Source: Sphingobacterium griseoflavum
Lineage (GTDB): Bacteria > Bacteroidota > Bacteroidia > Sphingobacteriales > Sphingobacteriaceae
Direction: 5' to 3'
Assembly: GCF_014653155.1 (NCBI RefSeq)
Contig: NZ_BNAF01000016.1
Coordinates: 1-64,000, forward strand
DNA: 64,000 bases
Part shown: piece by piece, positions 46,134 through 53,980 of the stretch
Layout of the letters: each line of letters opens with the position of its first letter
How positions within the stretch are numbered: position 1 is the first letter of the stretch
Notes under the pieces: generated by a model
Seen by the model: the letters and a program-made list of their open reading frames with translations, nothing else
What the model was told of the DNA's origin: nothing
Databases searched by the model: none
Made by a program: the position numbers and the translations under genes

Positions 46134-46742
46134 TTATTTTTCTTTTCGTAAAATAGCAATATCTGCTAATAATCTCTTGGTCTCTTCGCGTGAAGTTCCG
46201 TCGTATACACCTCGGATATGTAGATCCTTATCGACCAAAAGAAATCCACCGCTGTGTGTAAATCCGCCAGGGGCCGTACTATCCGGATAGGCAATAGCAT
46301 AATAGGATTTCTCCGCAAGATGAAATACATCTTGTGGGCTTCCATATAGAAAATGCCACTTCTCTCTTTTAACCCCGATCTTGTCAGCGTAGGCTTTCAA
46401 TGCCGGAATGGTGTCGCGCTTGGGGTCAATACTGAAAGAAAGGAGGACAATATCTTCCATTCCCATCGTTTCATCGTACACTTCCTTCATCTGCGCGTTC
46501 ATTTGTGGACAAATGGTTGGACATGACAAGAAGATAAATGAAGCAATATGGATCTTACCATTTAGGCTCTGATCAGAGATGGGTGTACTGTCCTGATCAA
46601 GCATGCTAAATTCATCGATCTTAGGATAAATTAGTTCACTCCCTTCCGTAACCGGATTGCCGAGATAGGGAAGTTTTTTTTGCTGACAGCCCATGGAGCA
46701 TATAGTCAAAACTAAGAATAAGACGAAGCTTACATATTTCAT
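46134..46742 (-). CDS. SCO1/SenC family copper chaperone lipoprotein, copy 1
   Basis: A 202-residue thioredoxin-fold protein. A lipoprotein signal peptide ends at SMGC (Cys19). The copper site is C74-PTI-C78 plus His163 in GGFTHSGG, all present. SIDPKRDT and the C-terminal VYDGTSREE are family features. SCO proteins deliver Cu to the CuA or CuB site of heme-copper oxidases, or reduce cysteines there. First gene of the minus-strand operon, followed 21 bases later by the small Cys protein. Confidence 0.93.
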   Translation of the reverse strand: MKYVSFVLFLVLTICSMGCQQKKLPYLGNPVTEGSELIYPKIDEFSMLDQDSTPISDQSLNGKIHIASFIFLSCPTICPQMNAQMKEVYDETMGMEDIVLLSFSIDPKRDTIPALKAYADKIGVKREKWHFLYGSPQDVFHLAEKSYYAIAYPDSTAPGGFTHSGGFLLVDKDLHIRGVYDGTSREETKRLLADIAILRKEK

Positions 46743-46771
46743 TGAGATAAATACTATCCTATTTTAAATAC

Positions 46772-46779
46772 CAAATATA
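46772..46779 (-). promoter_or_regulatory. Candidate -7 element for the minus-strand SCO operon
   Basis: On the minus strand TATATTTG is an exact TAnnTTTG, 30 bases before the ATG at 46742. No good TTTG lies at the expected upstream distance. Confidence 0.5.
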
Positions 46780-46897
46780 CATTTTATTGCTGTTAAATAT
46801 CGATTGAATACCTCAAGTGTCCCTTACAACATCCGATATGCACGAAAACCTAAACACGTAGCACGCTTATGTAAACCACTAAAGCCATATAGTATGG

Positions 46898-46913
46898 TAA
46901 CTTTGCAAAGTTA
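46898..46913 (+). promoter_or_regulatory. -7 element TAACTTTG inside a 16-bp perfect palindrome, plus-strand SCO operon
   Basis: TAACTTTGCAAAGTTA is a perfect palindrome. Its left half, 46898-46905, is an exact TAnnTTTG box, 26 bases before the ATG at 46932. A dimeric repressor bound here would block the promoter. The palindrome could also be chance; which regulator would bind is unknown. Confidence 0.55.
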
Positions 46914-46931
46914 ATAAAGCAGCAGAGCGCA

Positions 46932-47576
46932 ATGTCTTTTCAAATTTTCAAAATCCTGCCATTGGGCATATTATTTCTCGCCTCTTGTGGTCAACAACGC
47001 GATGATAAGGATCTTCCTATTATGGGCGAGAAAGAAATCGTTTCAATGGTGAAAGATGGCAAGACGTTTAATGACACGATCTACCACAGCATACCTGAAT
47101 TCCGTTTTGTGGACCAGGATAGTGTATGGATTTCCAATGAAGATGTTGCTGATAAGATCTACCTGGCGGATTTCTTTTTTACACGTTGTCCGACTATATG
47201 TCCGCTACTTGCTAGAAATATGTTGACCATCGCAAAAGAGTTTGAAAACGAGGAGCGTTTAGTGATATTATCGCACACCATTGATGCGAAACACGATACG
47301 CCGGCTGTGCTAAAAGATTACGCCACTAAACTTGGTGCACCGTCAAACTGGCACTTTTTAAATGGCCCACAGGAGGCTGTCTATCACATTGCAGGAAAAG
47401 AGGGTTACTTTTCGTATGCGGAGGAAAACCCCGACATTCCCGGAGGCTTTGATCATAGCGGTGCATTTACATTGGTGGACACTAACGGACACGTAAGAGG
47501 AGTTTACGATGGCACCCGTGAAGATGAAGCGAAAAAGGCGATAGCAGACATCCGTAAATTATTAGCGCAATTTTAA
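46932..47576 (+). CDS. SCO1/SenC family copper chaperone lipoprotein, copy 2
   Basis: A 214-residue thioredoxin-fold protein. The lipobox is LASC (Cys19), the copper site C86-PTI-C90 with His175 in GGFDHSGA. It shares the CPTIC, WHFL and VYDGT segments with the divergent copy at 46134 but has diverged elsewhere, so the pair is not a recent duplication. First gene of the eight-gene plus-strand operon. Confidence 0.93.
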   Translation: MSFQIFKILPLGILFLASCGQQRDDKDLPIMGEKEIVSMVKDGKTFNDTIYHSIPEFRFVDQDSVWISNEDVADKIYLADFFFTRCPTICPLLARNMLTIAKEFENEERLVILSHTIDAKHDTPAVLKDYATKLGAPSNWHFLNGPQEAVYHIAGKEGYFSYAEENPDIPGGFDHSGAFTLVDTNGHVRGVYDGTREDEAKKAIADIRKLLAQF

Positions 47577-47590
47577 AGATATAAACTAAA

Positions 47591-47971
47591 TTGAAAAGGA
47601 TTATTTCATTTCTACTACTTTTATCTCTTGCTTACCAATGTTTGGGAAGTATGGGGGTATTAGTGTGGTTTGAAAGCAACCGATCCTATATCGCAAACGT
47701 ATTGTGTGAAAACAGTGCAAAGCCGGAAATGCATTGCAATGGTCAATGCGTACTCATGAAAAAGCTCAAAGCATTGGAAGAGAAATCATCCGATAAAAGT
47801 CTTCCGCAGAATGCAAAACACGAAACTTTTCTCTGCGTGATGCAGGAATGGCCGGTAATGCCCGAAAGCATATCCATCCAGTTAGTAAACAAATACGTAG
47901 CCTATTATAAAGCCTACTACAGTTTTATACATTTCAAGAATAACTTCCGCCCTCCTCGATTCAACGCCTAA
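47591..47971 (+). CDS. Small exported Cys-motif protein next to SCO, copy 2
   Basis: A 126-residue protein with an N-terminal hydrophobic segment (residues 3-26). ESNRSYIANVLC39 is followed by C49-NGQ-C53-VLMKKLK. Same cysteine positions and surrounding residues as the protein at 45741. The frame opens at TTG with TTGAAAAG, the same start context as in copy 1; the first ATG would remove the whole hydrophobic segment, so TTG is the likely start. It lies 14 bases after the SCO stop. Function unknown; copper or thiol chemistry is inferred. Confidence 0.78.
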   Translation: MKRIISFLLLLSLAYQCLGSMGVLVWFESNRSYIANVLCENSAKPEMHCNGQCVLMKKLKALEEKSSDKSLPQNAKHETFLCVMQEWPVMPESISIQLVNKYVAYYKAYYSFIHFKNNFRPPRFNA

Positions 47972-48064
47972 TTTTTTCTATAAGAATCAATAGTGCTGTA
48001 TTGACCTAAGAGGCTTTAAACTCGGTGGGTAATACAGCGATTTTGGCATTGAATAAAATCGAGC

Positions 48065-48910
48065 ATGAAACCATTTTACTTTGGAAAGTCATCCATGCTT
48101 TTTAGCGTAATGGCTATGGCATTGATATATAGTTTGACCGGGTGCGGAAACAATACACAGAACCAACAGCAAGAGGGCGCGGTTGACACGGCAGGTGCTT
48201 TGGTTGATATAGCCGCTTTAACCAAAATTGCAGATACGACACTGACAGACAAAAGGATAAGTGTACTGGTACAGGACAGCCTGACCAGCAAAAACGAAAC
48301 CATCTACATTCAGGTCACGGGTCAAGACGGCAGTCCAGTTACAGACGCCCAGCTTGACTATAATGTTGTCATGGATATGGGCATGATGTCGCACGGAGGA
48401 CCATATTACCCTTTGGTTGATCTCGGTAATGGTCTTTATAAAGCTGAGGTAGTCTTTATCATGGCCAATATGAAGGATATGGGCAAGGGTTGGATATTGA
48501 ATGCTGTCCTCAATAAAACAGATAGTTTATCCTTTCTGCTGCCCGTTTCAGAGGCAAAGTATGCAAGGACTATCCCTGTTGGTACCAAAGATGATGGACG
48601 TGTGTTTGTTAGTCTATTGCTACCCAATGAAGTAAAAACCGGAAGTCAGCCCATTGACTTCACACTGCACAGGATGGCGCATGAGGTTTTCCCACCGCTG
48701 GATAATTATACGGTAGAAATAGAGCCTTTTATGCCGGATATGGGACATAGTTCTCCTGATAATAAGGCTGCCGTAGGCAAAGGTAATGGACGGTACAGTG
48801 GGACAGTCAATTTCACCATGAAAGGCCCGTGGACAATCAAAGTGAATCTCTTCAAAAAAGGAGAAAAAGTATCACAGGAGGAACTGATATTTCCTGTAGA
48901 AGTTAACTAA
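48065..48910 (+). CDS. Lipoprotein with two YtkA/FixH-like Met-rich domains
   Basis: A 281-residue protein. The lipobox is LTGC (Cys27). Two immunoglobulin-like domains follow. The first (about 75-160) has MDMGMMSHGG at 103-112; the second (about 175-280) has MPDMGHSSP at 223-231, the standard YtkA-like motif. Met/His clusters of this form are typical of exported Cu(I)-binding proteins, so copper binding is a reasonable inference. It lies 93 bases after the small Cys protein and 104 before the first MbnP gene. Confidence 0.78.
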   Translation: MKPFYFGKSSMLFSVMAMALIYSLTGCGNNTQNQQQEGAVDTAGALVDIAALTKIADTTLTDKRISVLVQDSLTSKNETIYIQVTGQDGSPVTDAQLDYNVVMDMGMMSHGGPYYPLVDLGNGLYKAEVVFIMANMKDMGKGWILNAVLNKTDSLSFLLPVSEAKYARTIPVGTKDDGRVFVSLLLPNEVKTGSQPIDFTLHRMAHEVFPPLDNYTVEIEPFMPDMGHSSPDNKAAVGKGNGRYSGTVNFTMKGPWTIKVNLFKKGEKVSQEELIFPVEVN

Positions 48911-48946
48911 CAAATCAATATATACAATAACAAGAAAAATGAAACC

Positions 48947-48982
48947 GTCATGATCTTCAAAAATTCTCAATGCAATCATGAC
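48947..48982. repeat. Short inverted repeat ahead of the first MbnP gene
   Basis: GTCATGAT (48947-48954) and ATCATGAC (48975-48982) are perfect inverted arms with a 20-base spacer, 32 bases upstream of the ATG at 49015. It could be a transcript hairpin or operator; there is no T-run, so termination is unlikely. Confidence 0.5.
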
Positions 48983-49014
48983 AGCTTCATTGCCTATCAA
49001 TAAAAATTAAATAA

Positions 49015-49887
49015 ATGAAAAAGCAGAATTTATTTTTTGCAGCCATTGCTGCGCTGGTTTTCACATCCTGTGAAAAAACCGAAATTAAAGAAGTTGAAAA
49101 GATTGTCTACGCAGACCAAGCGGGATTTTTATCGTTGACATTTGATGCCAAATATGGCGATTCAGATTTTGAACTAAATAAAAAATATCCCTATCAATTA
49201 ATTAATTCGAGTGGAACCTATGATATGGAATTCGAATTTAGCCGTCTACGTTATTGGGTGAGCAATGTCAAATTGATCGATAAAGACAATAAAGAACATG
49301 CGATACCGGAATCTTATTATTTGGTGGAGGAAACCAATGAAATAGCTGTACAGCATTTGGTGGGTGGAGAAAAATACCCCGCAACAAAGCGAGAGGAAGT
49401 GATGATCAAAGATATCCCTTCAGGAGAATATATAGCTATCAAATTCTCTGTCGGTGTCGATCAAAAATATAATGACAATATTGCTTTGACTGCTGGCGAA
49501 CTGGGTTCGTTGAATGGTATGGGAGTTAGTGACGGGTGGATGTGGTTCACCAGTTACAAATTCCTAACCGTCGCTGGAACTATTCATTGGGCAGGTGGTA
49601 CACCGACTTCAAAAGCGCTGTCTTGGGAAACGGGTTCAAATGCTTTGTTTGATGGTGCTGAAAAAACCGTAGAACTGACTGCGCCGCTAAAAATTGATGC
49701 CCAAAATTCTGGAAAAATCACTTTCAACGTGGACGTAAAAGAGTTACTATCGGCGAACGATCTACCGTGGGTCAATAACAGTATCAGTCAAAACAAAAAA
49801 GACCTCATGATAGCTCTTCGGGATACGTTTTTGAGCAAGTCGTTGACATTCAAAGAGGCAAGTGCTGTTTCCGTGGTAGCAAATTAA
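49015..49887 (+). CDS. MbnP family copper-binding lipoprotein, copy 1
   Basis: A 290-residue protein. The lipobox is FTSC (Cys19). The family pattern is visible: LSLTFDAKYGD near the start, LRYWVSNVKL at 78-87, IKFSVGVDQ at 142-150, and the Trp-rich GWMWFTSYKFLTVAG at 174-188, corresponding to the GMxWxWxxGYxFxxxEG segment of the family. In methanotroph MbnP a Trp is turned into kynurenine by MbnH and helps bind copper. This copy is the more divergent of the two. Its stop overlaps the start of the diheme gene by one base (TAATG). Confidence 0.8.
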   Translation: MKKQNLFFAAIAALVFTSCEKTEIKEVEKIVYADQAGFLSLTFDAKYGDSDFELNKKYPYQLINSSGTYDMEFEFSRLRYWVSNVKLIDKDNKEHAIPESYYLVEETNEIAVQHLVGGEKYPATKREEVMIKDIPSGEYIAIKFSVGVDQKYNDNIALTAGELGSLNGMGVSDGWMWFTSYKFLTVAGTIHWAGGTPTSKALSWETGSNALFDGAEKTVELTAPLKIDAQNSGKITFNVDVKELLSANDLPWVNNSISQNKKDLMIALRDTFLSKSLTFKEASAVSVVAN

Positions 49888-51008
49888 TGTATATAAGAAT
49901 AAGAAAAATACAGATCATTGGAGTCTTCGCCTTTTTGGTGGGATTGTTCGTCCTATTGTCCTGCACGAAGGATGATAAACTTTCTGTTACCGAAGAGGAG
50001 GAGACTCCTTTTGTTTTTCGTCAGCCTGCTTTTTTCCCAAAAGCGGTCGAATCCGCTATTGATCCCAAGACTGGTCTACCGTCAAATCCACTGACCAAAG
50101 CGGGGGTTGAATTAGGCCGAAGACTTTTCTACGACCCTCTTTTGTCTGCTAACAAACAAGTGTCATGTGCAAGTTGTCACCATCAAAACAAAGGCTTTTC
50201 CGATGGAGTGGCTATTACCACAGCTGGTGTTTCAGGTAAGCCTTTGGAGCGGCATTCGCCCACGTTGATCAATCTGGCATGGACAGACAAGGGTTTCTTT
50301 TGGGACGGTGGATCGACCAATCTGGAATCTCAGGCATTTGGTCCGCTGACTCACGCAGATGAGATGGGAATGTATCTGCCTGTATTGGTTGAACGTTTGC
50401 GTTCGGACGCTACTTATGTAACGTTGTTTCAAAAGGCATTTGGAGAACTACCAAGCGAGCATCGAACAGCTATGGCTCTTTCTCAATTTCAGCGCATATT
50501 GATTTCTGCAGATGCTCCGTACGACCTATACCGAAGAGGAGAAAAGCCAGAGGCGTTATCTCCCGAGCAACTTCGTGGGCTAAATCTGGTGCGTCAAAAG
50601 TGCAGCAGTTGTCATGCAGGAGAATTATTTACCGATAACAGATTTCACAATAACGGAATAGACAATGACTTCGGCGATGGATCGCATGAGGGTATTTATT
50701 GGGGCAGATACCGCATTACCTACAACCCACTGGACTTGGGTGCTTTCAAGACGCCTACATTACGTAATGTGATGGTGAGCGCTCCTTATATGCATAACGG
50801 GAGATTTAACACCATTGATGAAGTACTGCATCATTATCGTTTTGGCATCAAAGACACACCTGTTACCGCTACTGCATTATACCAGAACAATAATCAGGTA
50901 GGGATACTCATGACAGACCAAGAAGTCGAAGAGATTAAGGCTTTTCTGCATGCACTGACTGATGAAAAATTCTTAAACAACAGGGACTTTTCAAATCCCT
51001 TTAAATAA
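49887..51008 (+). CDS. MbnH-like diheme protein of the bacterial cytochrome c peroxidase/MauG family, copy 1
   Basis: A 373-residue lipoprotein (lipobox LLSC, Cys26). Two heme c sites are C94-A-S-C97-H98 and C239-S-S-C242-H243. PLLSANKQVSCASCH, NLAWTDKGFFWDGG and LRNVMVSAPYMHNGRF are the family landmarks. Paired with MbnP it most likely oxidises a Trp of its partner; a role in peroxide reduction is the alternative. The one-base overlap with the MbnP gene strongly supports them acting together. Confidence 0.85.
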   Translation: MYIRIRKIQIIGVFAFLVGLFVLLSCTKDDKLSVTEEEETPFVFRQPAFFPKAVESAIDPKTGLPSNPLTKAGVELGRRLFYDPLLSANKQVSCASCHHQNKGFSDGVAITTAGVSGKPLERHSPTLINLAWTDKGFFWDGGSTNLESQAFGPLTHADEMGMYLPVLVERLRSDATYVTLFQKAFGELPSEHRTAMALSQFQRILISADAPYDLYRRGEKPEALSPEQLRGLNLVRQKCSSCHAGELFTDNRFHNNGIDNDFGDGSHEGIYWGRYRITYNPLDLGAFKTPTLRNVMVSAPYMHNGRFNTIDEVLHHYRFGIKDTPVTATALYQNNNQVGILMTDQEVEEIKAFLHALTDEKFLNNRDFSNPFK

Positions 51009-51013
51009 AAGAT

Positions 51014-51913
51014 ATGAGAGAGAAAATGATAAAAAAAGACTGGAGGAGCATTTTGATTACATGCATAACGTGTTGCCTACTGCTATCAGCCTGTAAAAAG
51101 GACGATGATATTATCGATGAAAATAAGATGGGCGAGTTTTCTATTGAATTTGACCACATCGTCGGTGAAGACCGGTTTTATATCGACCCCACCTATCTGT
51201 ATAGAAATGCTAAAGGCGAGCTGTTTAGTATACGAATCTTAATGTACTATATCAGCAATATCAAACTTTACAAAGCAGATGGAAGTAGCTATACTGTACC
51301 ACAGGATGATAGTTATTTTTTAGTGAATGCAGATGATCGAACCACACGTTTTACTAAGGTCAGCGTTCCGGAAGGCGATTATACAAAAGTCGAATTTATG
51401 ATCGGTGTCGATCAGGAACGCAATATGATGCCGATGGAGCGTAGAACGGGCGTGCTTTCTTTTAATCCCGGAGAAGGACATGCGGGTATGTTCTGGACAT
51501 GGAGCCAGGGATATATATTCTTTAAACTGGAAGGGAATAGCAACGTGGTTTCCGACGATCAGCAAGGTGACCCTACAGGAAATAAGCAATTCAAGTATCA
51601 CATCGGTGGTTTTGGATATCCATTTGATGATCCGGAAGCGATGAATAATATTAAGGTGATCACCGTTGATCTTACCCAGACAAGTGGTGACCATCTGGCG
51701 CATGTACGGGAAGGATTAAGAAGCAATGTACATTTAATGGTGGATGTGATGCAGATATTTAATGGCCCGAACCAATGGAGCATTGCGAATAAACCCAATG
51801 TGATGTTCAACAAAGAAGATAGCGGTAAGATTGCCGGGAATTTTGCATCCCTATTTACACACGACCATAGTGAAAACTATGTGAAAAGTGAAGCACAGCT
51901 ATCCGCTAACTAA
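51014..51913 (+). CDS. MbnP family copper-binding lipoprotein, copy 2
   Basis: A 299-residue protein with lipobox LSAC (Cys27). The canonical MbnP segment HAGMFWTWSQGYIFFKLEG lies at 156-174, with RILMYYISNIKLY at 74-86, VEFMIGVDQERN at 126-137, and a C-terminal FTHDHSENY. It fits the family better than copy 1. An alternative ATG lies four codons downstream. It starts 5 bases after the first diheme gene and ends 15 bases before the second. Confidence 0.85.
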   Translation: MREKMIKKDWRSILITCITCCLLLSACKKDDDIIDENKMGEFSIEFDHIVGEDRFYIDPTYLYRNAKGELFSIRILMYYISNIKLYKADGSSYTVPQDDSYFLVNADDRTTRFTKVSVPEGDYTKVEFMIGVDQERNMMPMERRTGVLSFNPGEGHAGMFWTWSQGYIFFKLEGNSNVVSDDQQGDPTGNKQFKYHIGGFGYPFDDPEAMNNIKVITVDLTQTSGDHLAHVREGLRSNVHLMVDVMQIFNGPNQWSIANKPNVMFNKEDSGKIAGNFASLFTHDHSENYVKSEAQLSAN

Positions 51914-51928
51914 CCATACCAAAAAGAG

Positions 51929-52996
51929 ATGAAGAAGATATGGGTACTTACTTTAATTCTAGGCCTGATATGGGCCTGTAAGAAAGGAAATGATATCATA
52001 GAGGAAGAGGACATATTTGCGGGTTTTGTACAACCTTCCAATTTTCCGAAACCTGCTTATGACCTTTCTCGCAATCCAGTGACCAAAGACGGTTTCGAAT
52101 TAGGAAAAAAGCTGTTTTATGAGCCACGGCTTTCCCGCAACAATACCATTGCTTGTGGAAGCTGCCATATACAAGGTGCCGGATTTACGCATCATGGGCA
52201 TGATGTAAGTCATGGGATCGATGACAGATTGGGGACACGTAATCCAATGCCCATCATGAATCTAGCCTGGCACACGGAGTTCTTTTGGGATGGCGGTGTA
52301 TTTGATTTAGATTTTTCTCCCGTAAACGCGATACACAGTGCAGTAGAGATGGACGAGACCGTAACCAACGTCCTGCTAAAATTAAGGGCACGTCCGGAAT
52401 ATCCCGCTCTCTTCAAGAAGGCTTTTGGGACAGAAGAAATTACTGACGTCCTGTTTTTTAGAGCACTCTCACAGTTTATGCTGATGGCGACCAGCAGTGA
52501 TTCCAAATACGACAAGGTGATGCGCAAAGAAGATGGTGCATCATTTACAGCGTCGGAAGCACGGGGTTACCTGTTCTTTAAGAATAACTGTGCAAACTGT
52601 CACAAAGAACCTCTTTTTACGGATCTGAGCTACCGCAACAACGGAATTCGTCCCAGCCGTAGTGATGATAAAGGGCGTGCGATAGTGACCGGAAATGTGA
52701 TCGATGAATACCGATTCAAGGTACCATCCTTGCGCAACCTTTCATTCACAGCACCATACACACATGACGGGCGTTATCTGACCGTGAGCAGGATGCTCGA
52801 CCATTACCGTCACGATATGGTAGATTCCCCTACATTGGATCCCTTGTTCCGTAAAGCGGACGGTAGCTTGGGCATCACCATGACCGAAGAAGAGAAAGCA
52901 GATCTGATGGCTTTCCTAAAAACACTGGAAGACCCGACCTTTCTGTCAAACAAAATACTCGCAGAGCCATTTGGTTCTGATTTTATCGTCAATTAA
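51929..52996 (+). CDS. MbnH-like diheme protein, copy 2
   Basis: A 355-residue lipoprotein (lipobox IWAC, Cys17). Heme c sites are C76-G-S-C79-H80 and C221-A-N-C224-H225. RNNTIACGSCHIQGAGFTHHGH, NLAWHTEFFWDGG and LSFTAPYTHDGRY match copy 1 in order, but PYT replaces PYM. Each MbnH thus has its own MbnP directly upstream. The substrate Trp and redox partners are inferred from the described methanotroph pair. Confidence 0.85.
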   Translation: MKKIWVLTLILGLIWACKKGNDIIEEEDIFAGFVQPSNFPKPAYDLSRNPVTKDGFELGKKLFYEPRLSRNNTIACGSCHIQGAGFTHHGHDVSHGIDDRLGTRNPMPIMNLAWHTEFFWDGGVFDLDFSPVNAIHSAVEMDETVTNVLLKLRARPEYPALFKKAFGTEEITDVLFFRALSQFMLMATSSDSKYDKVMRKEDGASFTASEARGYLFFKNNCANCHKEPLFTDLSYRNNGIRPSRSDDKGRAIVTGNVIDEYRFKVPSLRNLSFTAPYTHDGRYLTVSRMLDHYRHDMVDSPTLDPLFRKADGSLGITMTEEEKADLMAFLKTLEDPTFLSNKILAEPFGSDFIVN

Positions 52997-53006
52997 TGAT
53001 TAGGAT

Positions 53007-53957
53007 ATGAAAAAGAAAATTATACTATTGGTTTTGTCCGCTGTTGCACTTTTTGCAAATATACCGCAGTCGGCAGCCTGTGATGTCTGCGGATGCGGTG
53101 TAGGAAGCTACTATATGGGCATCTTGCCGGACTTTAATAAACGTTTTATTGGCTTACGTTATCAGCAGAATAGGTTGCAGACGCACTTGGGTTCAAACGG
53201 CATCCGTACGCCTAACTCAACGAATGAAACATATCGTACAATGGAACTTTGGGGGGCTTGGAACTTTGGGGAGCGCTGGCGCGTGATGGCGATCGTTCCG
53301 TATAGTTTTAACGAGCGTACTATCGGTAACGGCAACACCGAAACGGGAAGTAAGAACGGTCTCGGCGACGTTGTTGTGATGGGGCATTACAAACTTTTGG
53401 ATGATGTCCGCACGACGGGTTCCAACAAACTGCTGATGCAATCCCTTTGGATCGGTGCTGGGATCAAGACACCTACAGGCGAGTATGATACCAGCGAGCA
53501 ATCTAGTGCAGAGATGGGGGCACCAAACACTTTCCAGTTAGGGACAGCGAGTACCGATTTTATGATCAACGCCGCCTACGACATCCGGTTGATGGATGCC
53601 GGTATCAACGTGAATGCGACCTACAAGATCAATACCGAAAATAAGCACGAATACCGTTATGCCAACAAGTTTACCCTAAATGCTCTGGCTTACTATAAAT
53701 TTAATATGCAGAACAAGGTGCGGATTTCTCCCAATGCAGGTGTACTCTATGAGATACAACCCAAAGACGTGCTATACAACCGGTTTGACGTAGCCCAGTC
53801 CGGTGGACACTCCACTATGGGCATTGCGGGTATAGAGGTCAATGTCGGCAGATTATCTATTGGCGGAAACTTTCAGACACCGATCAGCCAAAACCTTGCA
53901 GATGGACGTATAAAAGCGGAGAATCGTTTTATGACCCATGTATCGTTCTCCTTTTGA
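53007..53957 (+). CDS. Outer-membrane beta-barrel protein with a Cys-rich mature N-terminus
   Basis: A 316-residue protein. The signal peptide ends at QSAA, so the predicted mature protein begins C25-DV-C28-G-C30-G. The rest is a run of amphipathic strands (RFIGLRYQQNRL, TMELWGAWNFGERWRVMAIVPYSF, LWIGAGIKTPTGEYD) ending in MTHVSFSF, as in transporter-like barrels. The N-terminal CxxCxC could bind Cu(I) at the outer membrane. It lies 10 bases after the second diheme gene. Function inferred from context. Confidence 0.75.
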   Translation: MKKKIILLVLSAVALFANIPQSAACDVCGCGVGSYYMGILPDFNKRFIGLRYQQNRLQTHLGSNGIRTPNSTNETYRTMELWGAWNFGERWRVMAIVPYSFNERTIGNGNTETGSKNGLGDVVVMGHYKLLDDVRTTGSNKLLMQSLWIGAGIKTPTGEYDTSEQSSAEMGAPNTFQLGTASTDFMINAAYDIRLMDAGINVNATYKINTENKHEYRYANKFTLNALAYYKFNMQNKVRISPNAGVLYEIQPKDVLYNRFDVAQSGGHSTMGIAGIEVNVGRLSIGGNFQTPISQNLADGRIKAENRFMTHVSFSF

Positions 53958-53980
53958 TTTCACTACTAAAATAAATAGAT

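Noticed and set aside
48941..48955. Four-codon leader peptide before the first MbnP gene
   Set aside because: An ATG-to-TGA mini-frame exists, but it lacks regulatory codons and is too short to judge.
49887..52996. Reading the two diheme proteins as ordinary cytochrome c peroxidases
   Set aside because: The heme motifs allow it, but each gene is fused in spacing to an MbnP gene, which makes an MbnH-type role the better explanation.
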